A stretch of DNA of 64,000 bases from Aurelia coerulea (Eukaryota; Cnidaria; Scyphozoa; Semaeostomeae; Ulmaridae), in assembly GCA_039566865.1 (NCBI GenBank), contig CM076944.1:20668501-20732500 (forward strand), given 5' to 3'. This document shows positions 10,813 through 22,225 of this stretch, one piece after another. A model generated the notes under the pieces. That model saw only the letters and a program-made list of their open reading frames with translations. It had not been told where the DNA came from and did no database searches. Numbering within the stretch: the stretch's first letter is position 1; each line of letters starts with the position of its first letter. Made by a program: the position numbers and the translations under genes.

Positions 10813-11570
10813 CATCGATTATTTGAATGTTTATTTTCTCAAAGAAAATGAAATATAAATACACAAAGTGTGAAGTTCCGCATTTTATTAGCTGCAATTC
10901 ATATTATATAAAGAGTATTGCGCTAATCGTTCTTTAAAACTTTGGTTCTGCCAGCTACTACTTTTATAGCACTATATCAGTGCTGCAGCAACCTTTCTAG
11001 GAAACATTACTTTAGACACTAGTTCTTTCTTTAGTCTTATTTTATCTTTACTGCATCAATAAACATCGATTATTTAAATGTTTATTTTATCAAAGAAAAT
11101 AAAATATAAATACAAAAAGTGTGGATTACCGCACTTTATTAGCTACAATACATATTATAAAGAGTATTGCACTCATCGTTCTTTAAATATTTGTTCTGCC
11201 AGCTACTTCTTTTATAGCACTATATTAGTGCTGCAGCAATTTTTCTAGGAAACATTACTATAGACATTAGTTCTTTATTTAGTCTTATTTTAGCTATACT
11301 GCATCAAAAACCATCGATTAATTAAATGTTCATTTTCTCCTAGAAAACAAAATATAAAAACGAAAAGTGTGGATTAACGCACTTTATTAGCTACAATTCA
11401 TATTATAAAGAGTAATGCGCTCATCGTTCTTTAAAACCGTAGTTCTGCCAGTGACTTCTTTTATAGCACTATTTTAGTGCTGCAGCAACCATTCTTTGAA
11501 ACATTGCTATAGACATTACTTCTTTCTTTAGGCTTATTTTAGCTCTACTGCATCAACAAACATCGATTAA
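10418..11570 (+). repeat. 1.15 kb repeat shared with 14640-15811
   Basis: Runs from GCGCTCATCGTTCATT through TATAATTTCAGC (10553/14775, offset 4,222) to the AGCTATACTGCATCAAAAAC monomer (11281/15522, offset 4,241). The 19 bp offset change is mostly the 18 bp deletion at 10588 in this copy. Confidence 0.78.
10581..10596 (+). other. 18 bp deletion removing a monomer junction
   Basis: ACATCGAT runs directly into CTCAAAG at 10588/10589, deleting TTAATTAA, the ATG and the start of the A-rich segment. The related units at 9056 and 14775 keep the full junction. Confidence 0.85.
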
Positions 11571-13322
11571 TTAAATGTTCATTTTCTCAAAGAAAACAAA
11601 ATATAAACACAAATAGTGTGGACTACCCGCACTTTATTAGCTGCAATTCATATTATAAAGAGTATTGCACTCATCGTTCTTTACAACTTTGGTTCTGCCA
11701 GCTACCTCTTTTAAAGCACTATATTATTGCTGCAGCAACCATTGTATGAAACATTACTTTAGACATTAGTTCTTTCTTTAGTCTTATTTTAGCTTTACTG
11801 CATCAACAAACATCGATTAATTAAAAATGTTCATTTTCTCAAAGAAAACAAAATATAAAAACGAAAAGTGTGGATTAACGCACTTTATTAGCTACAATTC
11901 ATATTATAAAGAGTATTGCGCTCATCGTTCTTTAAAACCGTAGTTCTGCCAGTGACTTCTTTTATAGCACTATATTAGTGCTGCAGCAACCATTCTTTGA
12001 AACATTGCTAAAGACATTACTTCTTTGTTTAGGCTTATTTTAGCTTTAATGCATCAACAAACATCGATTAATTAAATGTTCATTTTCTCTATGAAAACAA
12101 AATATAAACACAAACAGTGTGGACTACAGCACTTTATTAGCTGCAATTCATATTATAAAGAGTATTGCACTCATCGTTCTTTACAACTTTGGTTCTGCCA
12201 GCTACTTCTTTTAAAGCACTATATTAGTGCTGAGGCAACCTTTCTAAGAAACATTACTATAGACATTACTTCCTTCTTTAGTCTTATTTTAGCTTTACTG
12301 CATCAACAAACATCGATTAATTAAATGTTTATTTTCTCAAAGAAAACAAAATTTAAACACAAAAAGTGTGGACTACCGAACTTTGTTAGCTACAATTCAT
12401 ATTATATAAAGAGTATTGCGCTAATCGTTCTTTACAACTTTGGTTCTGCCAGCTACTTCTTTTATAGCGCTATATTAGTGCTGCAGCAACCTTTCTAGGA
12501 AACATTACTATAGACATTAGTTCTTCCTTTATTCTTATTTTAGCTTTACTGCATCAACAAACATCGATTATTTAAATGTTTATTTTCTCAAAGAAAACAA
12601 AATTTATACACAAAAAGTTTGTATTAACGCACTTTATTAGCTAAAATAAATATTATAAAGAGTATTGCGCTAATCGTTCTTTAAAACTTTAGTTCTGCCA
12701 GCTTCTTCTTTTTATAGCACTATATTAGTGCTGCAGCAACCATTGTAGGAAACATTACTTTAGACATTAGTTCTTTCTTTAGTCTTATCTTAGCTTTACT
12801 GCATCAATAAACATCGATTATTTAAATGTTTATTTTATCAAAGAAAATAAATATAAATACAAAAAGTGTGGATTACTGCACTTTATTAGCTACAATACAT
12901 ATAATAAAGAGTATTGCACTCATCGTTCTTTAAAACTTTTGTTCTGCCAGCTACTTCTTTTATAGCACTATATTAGTGCTGCAGCAACTTTTCTAGAAAA
13001 CATTACTATAGACATTAGTTCTTTCATTAGTCTTATTTTAGCTTTACTGCATCAACAAACATCGATTAATTAAATGTTTATTTTCTAAAAGAAAACAAAA
13101 AATAAATACAAAAAGTGTGAATTAACGCACTTTATTAGCTACAATTCATATTATAAAGAGTATTGCGCTCATCGTTCTTTAAAACTTTTGTTCTGCCAGC
13201 TACTTCTTTTATAGCACTATTTTAGTGCTGTAGCAACCATTGTAGGAAACATTACTATAGACATTAGTTCTTTCTTTAGTCTTATTTTAGCTTTACCGCA
13301 TCAACAAACATCGATTAATTAA
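11268..13322 (+). repeat. Downstream copy of the 1-1554 segment
   Basis: Matches 1-1554 with two additional monomers (about 12076-12324 and about 13071-13320). It directly abuts copy 1 of the 21.6 kb duplication. The first monomer junction carries TTAAAAATG at 11822, two bases more than the usual TTAAATG. Confidence 0.8.
12076..12324 (+). other. Monomer with independently opened 82-codon frame (probably noncoding)
   Basis: Belongs to a different subfamily from the other open units (TTCTCTATGAAAAC start, GAGTATTGCACTC). Codon 14 is CAG where its sister units at 22010 and 22504 have TAG, and codon 47 is AAG (CTTTTAAAGCAC) rather than TGG or TAG. Predicted start MFIFSMKTKYKHKQCGLQHF. It shows that the frame can open by more than one route. 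Confidence 0.75.
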
Positions 13323-13820
13323 ATGTATTTTGTCTCAAAGAAAACAAATAATAAACACAAAAAGTGTCGATTAATGCACTTTATTAGCAGCAATTCATAT
13401 TATAAAGAGTATTGCGCTCATCGTTCTTTAAAACCGTAGTTCTGCTAGTGACTTCTTTTATAGCAATGTATTAGTGCTGCAGGAACCATTCTTGGAAACA
13501 TTACTATAGACATTTGTTCTTTTTTTAGTCTTATTTCAGCTTTACTGCATCAACAAACATCGATTAATTAAATATTCATTTTCTCAAAGAAAACAAAATA
13601 TAAACACAAATAGTGTGGACTACCGCACTTTATTAGCTGCAATTCATATTATAAAGAGTATTGCACTCATCGATCTTTAAAACTTTGGTTCTGCAAGCTA
13701 CTTCTTTTATTGCACTATATTAGTGCTGCAGCAACCTTTCTAGGAAACATTACTATAGACATTAGTTCTTTCTTTAGTCTTATTTTAGCTTTACCGTATC
13801 AACAAACATCGATTAAATAA

Positions 13821-14069
13821 ATGTTTATTTTCTCAAAGAAAACAAAATATAAACACAAAAAGTGTGGACTACCGCACTTAATTAGCTACAATTCATATTA
13901 TAAAGAGAATTGCACTCATCGTTCTTTACAACTTTGGTTCTGCCAGCTACTTCTTTTATGGCACTATAATAGTGCTGCAGCAACCTTTCTAGGAAACATT
14001 ACTATAGACATTAGTTCTTTCTTTAGTTTTATTTTAGCTTTACTGCATCAACAAACATCGATTAATTAA
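13821..14069 (+). other. Monomer with open 82-codon frame (probably noncoding)
   Basis: Open-subfamily unit in copy 1, with phenylalanine at residue 70 (SFFSFILALL). Preceded by the ATTAAATAAATG junction variant. The unit at 14319 is of the same subfamily but has AAAATAAAAACAC, which puts TAA at codon 10. Confidence 0.77.
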
Positions 14070-14639
14070 ATGTTTATTTTTTAAAAGAAAAAAAAATATA
14101 AAAACAAAAAGTGTAGATTAACGTACTTTATTAGGTACAATTCATATTATAAAGAGTATTGCGCTCATCGTTCTTTACAACTTTGGTTCTGCCAACTACT
14201 TCTTTTATAGCACTATATTAGTGCTGCAGCAACCAATCTTGAAAACAATACTATAGACATTAGTTCATTCTTTAGTCTTATTTTAGCTTTACTGCATCAA
14301 CAAACATCGATTAATTAAATGTTTATTTTCTCAAAGAAAACAAAATAAAAACACAAAAAGTGTGGACTACCGCACTTAATTAGCTACAATTCATATTATA
14401 AAGAGAATTGCACTCATCGTTCTTTACAACTTTGGTTCTGCCAGCTACTTCTTTTATGGCACTATAATAGTGCTGCAGCAACCTTTCTAGGAAACATTAC
14501 TATAGACATTAGTTCTTTCTTTAGTCTTATTTTAACTTTACTGCATCAACAAACATCGATTAATTAAATGTTTATTTTTTAGAAGAAAACAAAATATAAG
14601 CACAAAAAGTGTATATTAACGCACTTTATTAGCTACAAT

Positions 14640-15811
14640 TCATATTATAAAGAGTATTGCGCTCATCGTTCATTAAAACTTTAGTTCTGCCAGCTACTTC
14701 TTTTATAGCACTATGTTAGTGCTGCAGCAACCTTTCTTTTGAAACATTAATATGGACATTAGTTCTTTTCTTAGTATAATTTCAGCTTTACTACATCAAC
14801 AAACATCGATTAATTAAATGTTCATTTTCTCAAAGAAAACAAAATATAAACACAAATAGTGTGGATTAACGCACTTTATTAGCTAGAATTCATATTATAT
14901 AGAGTATTGCGCTCATCGTTTTTTAAAACTTTAGTCCTGCGAGCTACTTCTTTTATAGCACTATACTAGTGCTGCAGCAACCATTGTATGAAACATTACT
15001 TTAGACATTAGTTCTTTCTTTAGTCTTATCTTAGCTTTACTGCATCAATAAACATCGATTATTTGAATGTTTATTTTCTCAAAGAAAATGAAATACAAAT
15101 ACACAAAGTGTGAAGTTCCGCATTTTATTAGCTGCAATTCATATTATATAAAGAGTATTGCGCTAATCGTTCTTTAAAACTTTGGTTCTGCCAGCTACTT
15201 CTTTTATAGCACTATATTAGTGCTGCAGCAACCTTTCTAGGAAACATTACTTTAGACACTAGTTCTTTCTTTAGTATTATTTTAGCTTTACTGCATCAAT
15301 AAACATCGATTATTTAAATTTTTATTTTATCAAAGAAAATAAAATATAAATACAAAAAGTGTGGATTACCGCACTTTATTAGCTACAATACATATTATAA
15401 AGAGTATTGCACTCATCGTTCTTTAAAAATTTGGTTCTGCCAGCTACTTCTTTTATAGCACTATATTAGTGCTGCAGCAATTTTTCTAGGAAACATTACT
15501 ATAGACATTAGTTCTTTCTTTAGTCTTATTTTAGCTATACTGCATCAAAAACCATCGATTAATTAAATGTTCATTTTCTCCTAGAAAACAAAATATAAAA
15601 ACGAAAAGTGTGGATTAACGCACTTTATTAGCTACAATTCATATTATAAAGAGTATTGCGCTCATCGTTCTTTAAAACCGTAGTTCTGCCAGTGACTTCT
15701 TTTATAGCACTATATTAGTGCTGCAGCAACCATTCTTTGAAACATTGCTATAGATTTTACTTCTTTCTTTAGGCTTATTTTAGCTCTACTGCATCAACAA
15801 ACATCGATTAA
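14640..15811 (+). repeat. 1.15 kb repeat, second member
   Basis: Partner of 10418-11570, now inside copy 1 of the 21.6 kb duplication and so present again at about 36276-37447. It retains the full monomer junction that is deleted in the 10.5 kb member. Confidence 0.78.
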
Positions 15812-16081
15812 ATAAATGTTTATTTTCTCAAAGAAAAGAAAATATAAACGCAAAAAGTTTGGATTAACGCAATTAATTAGCTAAAATTCATATTATAAAG
15901 AGTATAGCGTTTATCGTTCTGTAGCACTTTAGTTATGCAAGCTACTTCTTTTATAGCACTATATTAGTGCTGCACCAACCTATCAAGGAAACATTGCAAT
16001 AGACTTTAGTTCTTTCTTTAGTCTTATTTTAGCTTTACTGAATCAACAAACATCGATTAATTAAATGTTTAATTTCTCAAA

Positions 16082-19000
16082 GAAAACAAAATATAAACAA
16101 AAAAAGTGTGGATTAACGCACTTTGTTAGCTACAATACATATTATAAAGAGTATTGCGCTCATCGTTCTTTAAAACTTTATTTCTGCCAGCTACTTCTTT
16201 TATAGCACTATATTAGTGCTGCAGCAACCATTGTAGGAAAAATTACAATAGACAGTAGTTCTTTCTTAAGTCTCATTTTAGCTTTACCGCATCAACAAAC
16301 ATCAATTAATTAAATGTTTATTTTCACAAAGAAAACAAAATATAAACACAAAAATTATGGAATACCGCACTTTATTAGCTACAATTCATATTAAAAAGAG
16401 TATTGCGCTCGTCGTTACTTGAAATTTTAGTTTTGAAAGATACTTCTTTTATAGCGCTATATTAGTGCTGCAGCAACCATTCTTGGAAACATTACCAAAG
16501 AGTTTAATTCTTTCTTTAGTCTTATCTTAGCTTTGCCGCATCAACAAACATCGATTAATTAAATGTTTATTTTCTCAAAGAAAACAAAATATAAACACAA
16601 AAAGTGTGGATTACCGCACTTTATTAGCTTCAATTCATATTTTAAAGAGTATTGCGCTCATCGTTACTTAAAACTTTAGTTTTTGCAAGATACTTCTTTT
16701 TTAGCACTATATTAGTGCTGCAGCAACCATTCTTGGAAACATTACTAATGGCATTAGTTCTCTCTTTAGTCTTATTTTAGCTTTGGTTCTGCCACCTACT
16801 TCCTTTATATCACTATATTAGTGCTGCAGCAACCATTCTTGGAAACATTACTATAGACATTAGTTCTTTCTTTAGTCTTATTTTAGCTTTACTGCATCAA
16901 CAAGCATCGATTCATAAAATGTTTATTTTCTCAAAGAAAACAAAATATAAACACAAAAAGTGTGGATTACCGTACTTTATTAGCTACATTTCATATTATA
17001 AAGAGTATTGTACTCATCGTTCTTTACAACTCTGGTTCTGCCAGCTACTTCTTTTATAGCACTATATAAGTGCTGCAGCAACCTTGCTAGGAAACAATAC
17101 TATAGAAATTAGTTCTTTCTTTAGTCTTATTTTAGCTTTACCGTATCAACAAACATCGATTAATTAAATGTTTATTTTCTTTAAAGAAAACAAAATATAA
17201 ACAAAAAAAGTGTGGATTTACGCACTTTATTAGCTACAATACATATTATGAAGAGTATTGCGCTCATCGTTCTTTAAAACTTTAGTTCTGCCAGCTACTT
17301 CTTTTATAGCACTATATTAGTGCTGCAGCAACCATTGTAGGAAACATTACTATAGACATTAGTTCTTTCTTTAGTCTTATTTTAGCTTTACTGCATCAAT
17401 AAACATCGATTAATTAAATGTTTATTATCTCAAAGAAAACAAAATTTAAACACAAAAAGTTTGGATTAACGCACTTTATTAGCTAAAATAAATAATATAA
17501 AGAGTATAGAGTTTATCTTTCTGTAGCACTTTAGTTATGCCAGCTACTTCTTTTATAGCACTATATTAGTGCTGCAACAACCTTTCAAGGAAACATTACA
17601 ATAGATATTAGTTCTTTCTTTAGTCTTATTTTAGCTTTACTGCATCAACAAACATCGATTAATTAAATGTTTATTTTCTTTAAAGAAAACAAAATATAAA
17701 CAAAAAAAGTGTGGATTAACGCACTTTATTAGCTACAATACATATTATGAAGAGTATTGCGCTCATCGTTCTTTAAAACTTTAGTTCTGCCAGCTACTTC
17801 TTTTATAGCACTATATTAGTGCTGCAGCAACCATTGTAGGAAACATTACTATAGACATTAGTTCTTTCTTTAGTCTTATTTTAGCTTAACTGCATCAATA
17901 AACATCGATTTATTAAATGTTTATTATCTCAAAGAAAACAAAATTTAAACACAAAAAGTTTGGATTAACGCACTTTATTAGCTACAATTCATATTATAAA
18001 GAGTATTGCGATCATCGTTCTTTAAAACCGTAGTTCTGTCAGTGACTTCTTTTATAGAACTATATTAGTGCTGCAGCAACCTTTCTAGGAAACATTACTA
18101 TAGACATTTGTTCTTTCATTAGTCTTATTTTAGCTTTACTGCATCTACAAACATCGATTAATTAAATGTAATGCTCAAAGAAAACAAAATATAAACACAA
18201 AAAGTGTGGATTAACGTACTTTATTAGCTACAATTCATATTATAAAGAGTATTGCGCTCATCGTCCTTTAAAACCGTAGTTCCGCCAGTGACTTATTTTA
18301 TAGCACTATATTAGTGCTAGAGCAACCATTCTTGGAAACATTACTATAGACATTAGTTCTTTCTTTAGTCTTATTTTAGCTTTACTGCATCAACAAACAT
18401 TGATTAATTAAATGTTTATTTTCTCAAAGAAAACAAAATATAAACACTAAAAGTGTGGACTACCGCACTTAATTAGCTACAATTCATATTATAAAGAGAA
18501 TTGCACTCATCGTTCTTTACAACTTTGGTTCTGCCAGCTACTTCTTTTATAGCACTATATTAGTGCTGAAGCAACCTTTCTAGGAAACATTACTATAGAC
18601 ATTAGCTCTTTCTTTAGGCTTATTTTAGCTTTTCTGCATCAACAAACATCGATTAATTAAATGTTCATTTTCTCAAAGAAAACAAAATATAAACACAAAT
18701 AGTGTCGATTAACGCACTTTATTAGCTACAATTCATATCATGAAGAGTATTGCGCTCATTGTTCTTTAAAACCGTAGTTCTGCCAGTGACTTCTTTTATA
18801 GTACTATATTAGTGCTGCAGCAACCATTCTTTGAAACATTACTATAGACATTAGTTTCTTCTTTAGTCTTATTTTAGCTTTACTGCATCAACAAACATCG
18901 ATTAATTAAATGTTTATTTTCTCAAAGAAAACAAAATATAAACACTAAAAGTGTGGACTACCGCACTTAATTAGCTACAATTCATATTATAAAGAGTATT

Positions 19001-19175
19001 GCACTCATCGTTCTTTACAACTTTGGTTCTGCCAGCTACTCCTTTTAAAGCACTATATTAGTGCTGAAGCAACCTTTCTAAGAAACATTACTATAGACAT
19101 TAGTTTCTTCTTTAGTCTTATTTTAGCTTTACTGCATCAAAAACCATCGATTAATTAAATGTTCATTTTCTCCTA
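16082..19175 (+). repeat. 3,094 bp higher-order repeat, unit a (copy 1)
   Basis: Twelve full monomers plus one ~107 bp remnant, repeated immediately downstream with offset 3,094 (landmarks 16747/19841, 18171/21265, 18801/21895, 19101/22195). Internally it differs from unit b: a TTTCTTTAAAG-type monomer at 17168-17417 is absent from b, while b has an extra monomer at about 20762-21010, so the total length is the same by coincidence. Confidence 0.88.
16563..16918 (+). repeat. Monomer plus remnant (356 bp), marker of the 3.1 kb repeat
   Basis: Two monomers fused by a 142 bp deletion: TTTTAGCTTT of the first joins GGTTCTGCC of the second at 16781-16785. CTTT occurs at both breakpoints in full-length units, so a CTTT short-homology deletion is likely. 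The same lesion occurs at 19657, 38199 and 41048. Confidence 0.88.
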
Positions 19176-22100
19176 GAAAACAAAATATAAACACAAAAAG
19201 TGTGGATTAACGCACTTTGTTAGCTACAATACATATTATAAAGAGTATTGCGCTCATCGTTCTTTAAAACTTTATTTCTGCCAGCTACTTCTTTTATAGC
19301 ACTATATTAGTGCTGCAGCAACCATTGTAGGAAAAATTACTATAGACAGTAGTTCTTTCTTAAGTCTCATTTTAGCTTTACCGCATCAACAAACATCAAT
19401 TAATTAAATGTTTATTTTCACAAAGAAAACAAAATATAAACACAAAAATTATGGAATACCGCACTTTATTAGCTACAATTCATATTAAAAAGAGTATTGC
19501 GCTCATCGTTACTTGAAATTTTAGTTTTGAAAGATACTTCTTTTATAGCGCTATATTAGTGCTGCAGCAACCATTCTTGGAAACATTACCAAAGAGTTTA
19601 ATTCTTTCTTTAGTCTTATCTTAGCTTTGCCGCATCAACAAACATCGATTAATTAAATGTTTATTTTCTCAAAGAAAACAAAATATAAACACAAAAAGTG
19701 TGGATTACCGCACTTTATTAGCTTCAATTCATATTTTAAATAGTATTGCGCTCATCGTTACTTAAAACTTTAGTTTTTGCAAGCTACTTCTTTTTTAGCA
19801 CTATATTAGTGCTGCAGCAACCATTCTTGGAAACATTACTAATGGCATTAGTTCTCTCTTTAGTCTTATTTTAGCTTTGGTTCTGCCACCTACTTCCTCT
19901 ATATCACTATATTAGTGCTGCAGCAACCATTCTTGGAAACATTACTATAGACATTAGTTCTTTCTTTAGTCTTATTTTAGCTTTACTGCATCAACAAGCA
20001 TCGATTCATAAAATGTTTATTTTCTCAAAGAAAACAAAATATAAACACAAAAAGTGTGGATTACCGTACTTTATTAGCTACATTTCACATTATAAAGAGT
20101 ATTGTACTCATCGTTCTTTACAACTCTGGTTCTGCCAGCTACTTCTTTTATAGCACTATATTAGTGCTGCAGCAACCATTGTAGGAAACATTACTATAGA
20201 CATTAGTTCTTTCTTTAGTCTTATTTTAGCTTTACTGTATCAATAAACATCGATTAATTAAATGTTTATTATCTCAAAGAAAACAAAATTTAAACACAAA
20301 AAGTTTGGATTAACGCACTTTATTAGCTAAAATAAATAATATAAAGAGTATAGAGTTTATCTTTCTGTAGCACTTTAGTTATGCCAGCTACTTCTTTTAT
20401 AGCACTATATTAGTGCTGCAACAACCTTTCAAGGAAACATTACAATAGATATTAGTTCTTTCTTTAGTCTTATTTTAGCTTTACTGCATCAACAAACATC
20501 GATTAATTAAATGTTTATTTTCTTTAAAGAAAACAAAATATAAACAAAAAAAGTGTGGATTAACGCACTTTATTAGCTACAATACATATTATGAAGAGTA
20601 TTGCGCTCATGGTTCTTTAAAACTTTAGTTCTGCCAGCTACTTCTTTTATAGCACTATATTAGTGCTGCAGCAACCATTGTAGGAAACATTACTATAGAC
20701 ATTAGTTCTTTCTTTCGTCTTATTTTAGCTTAACTGCATCAATAAACATCGATTAGTTAAATGTTTATTATCTCAAAGAAAACAAAATTTAAACACAAAA
20801 AGTTTGGATTAACGCACTTTATTAGCTGAAATAAATATTATAAAGAGTATTGCGCTCATCGTTCTTTAAAACTTTTAGCTCTGCCAGTTACTTCTTTTAT
20901 AGCACTATATTAGTGCTGTAGCAACCATTGTAGGAAACATTACTATAGACATTAGTTCTTTCTTTAGTCTTATTTTAGCTTTACCGCATCAACAAACATC
21001 GATTAATTAAATGTATTTTGTCTCAAAGAAAACAAAATATAAAGACAAAAAGTGTCGATTAACGCACTTTATTAGCTACAATTCATATTATAAAGAGTAT
21101 TGCGATCATCGTTCTTTAAAACCGTAGTTCTGTCAGTGACTTCTTTTATAGCACTATATTAGTGCTGCAGCAACCTTTCTAGGAAACATTACTATAGACA
21201 TTAGTTCTTTCATTAGTCTTATTTTAGCTTTACTGCATCTACAAACATCGATTAATTAAATGTAATGGTCAAAGAAAACAAAATATAAACACAAAAAGTG
21301 TGGATTAACGTACTTTATTAGCTACAATTCATACTAAAAAGAGTATTGCGCTCATCGTCCTTTAAAACCGTTGTTCCGCCAGTGACTTCTTTTATAGCAC
21401 TATATTAGTGCTGCAGCAACCATTCTTGGAAACATTACTATAGACATTAGTTCTTTCTTTAGTCTTATTTTAGCTTTACTGCATCAACAAACATCGATTA
21501 ATTAAATGTTTATTTTCTCAAAGAAAACAAAATATAAACACAAAAAGTGTGGACTACCGCACTTAATTAGCTACAATTCATATTATAAAGAGAATTGCAC
21601 TCATCGTTCTTTACAACTTTGGTTCTGCCAGCTACTTCTTTTATAGCACTATATTAGTGCTGAAGCAACCTTTCTAGGAAACATTACTATAGACATTAGC
21701 TCTTTCTTTAGGCTTATTTTAGCTTTACTGCATCAACAAACATCGATTAATTAAATGTTCATTTTCTCAAAGAAAACAAAATATAAACACAAATAGTGTC
21801 GATTAACGCACTTTATTAGCTACAATTCATATTATGAAGAGTATTGCGCTCATTGTTCTTTAAAACCGTAGTTCTGCCAGTGACTTCTTTTATAGTACTA
21901 TATTAGTGCTGCAGCAACCATTCTTTGAAACATTGCTATAGACATTACTTCTTTCTTTAGGCTTATTTTAGCTTTAATGCATCAACAAACATCGATTAAT
22001 TAAATGTTCATTTTCTCTATGAAAACAAAATATAAACACAAATAGTGTGGACTACAGCACTTTATTAGCTGCAATTCATATTATAAAGAGTATTGCACTC

Positions 22101-22225
22101 ATCGTTCTTTACAACTTTGGTTCTGCCAGCTACTTCTTTTAAAGCACTATATTAGTGCTGAAGCAACCTTTCTAAGAAACATTACTATAGACATTAGTTT
22201 CTTCTTTAGTCTTATTTTAGCTTTA
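19176..22225 (+). repeat. 3,094 bp higher-order repeat, unit b (copy 1)
   Basis: Downstream partner of 16082-19175. It starts at the TCTCCTAGAAAAC junction at 19171-19180 and loses similarity near 22225. Diagnostic shared features are the TCTTAAGTCTCAT monomer, the shortened monomer ending in CAAGCATCGATTCATAAAATG, and TATAGTACTATATTAG at 21891. The right limit is approximate. Confidence 0.85.
19657..20012 (+). repeat. Monomer plus remnant (356 bp), second occurrence
   Basis: Identical breakpoint to 16563-16918, 3,094 bp downstream, with CCTCTATATC in place of CCTTTATATC. One deletion event was copied with the 3.1 kb repeat. Confidence 0.88.

Larger units (their letters stand above)
1..13255 (+). 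repeat. Left array block, mosaic of older local duplications
   Basis: This block precedes the large tandem duplication and contains only satellite. It is the most heterogeneous third of the window: monomers of several subfamilies are interleaved, three strongly shortened monomers cluster at 4.05-4.86 kb, and internal duplications recur at offsets of 2,990, 1,249, 1,497-1,498 and 11,268 or more bases. No unique sequence, gene or mobile element was seen in it. Its right limit is where copy 1 of the 21.6 kb duplication becomes identical to copy 2. Confidence 0.85.

Noticed and set aside
16563..16918. Insertion of foreign sequence in the 3.1 kb repeat
   Set aside because: The odd length is explained by a 142 bp deletion joining two monomers at CTTT; every base aligns to the monomer.
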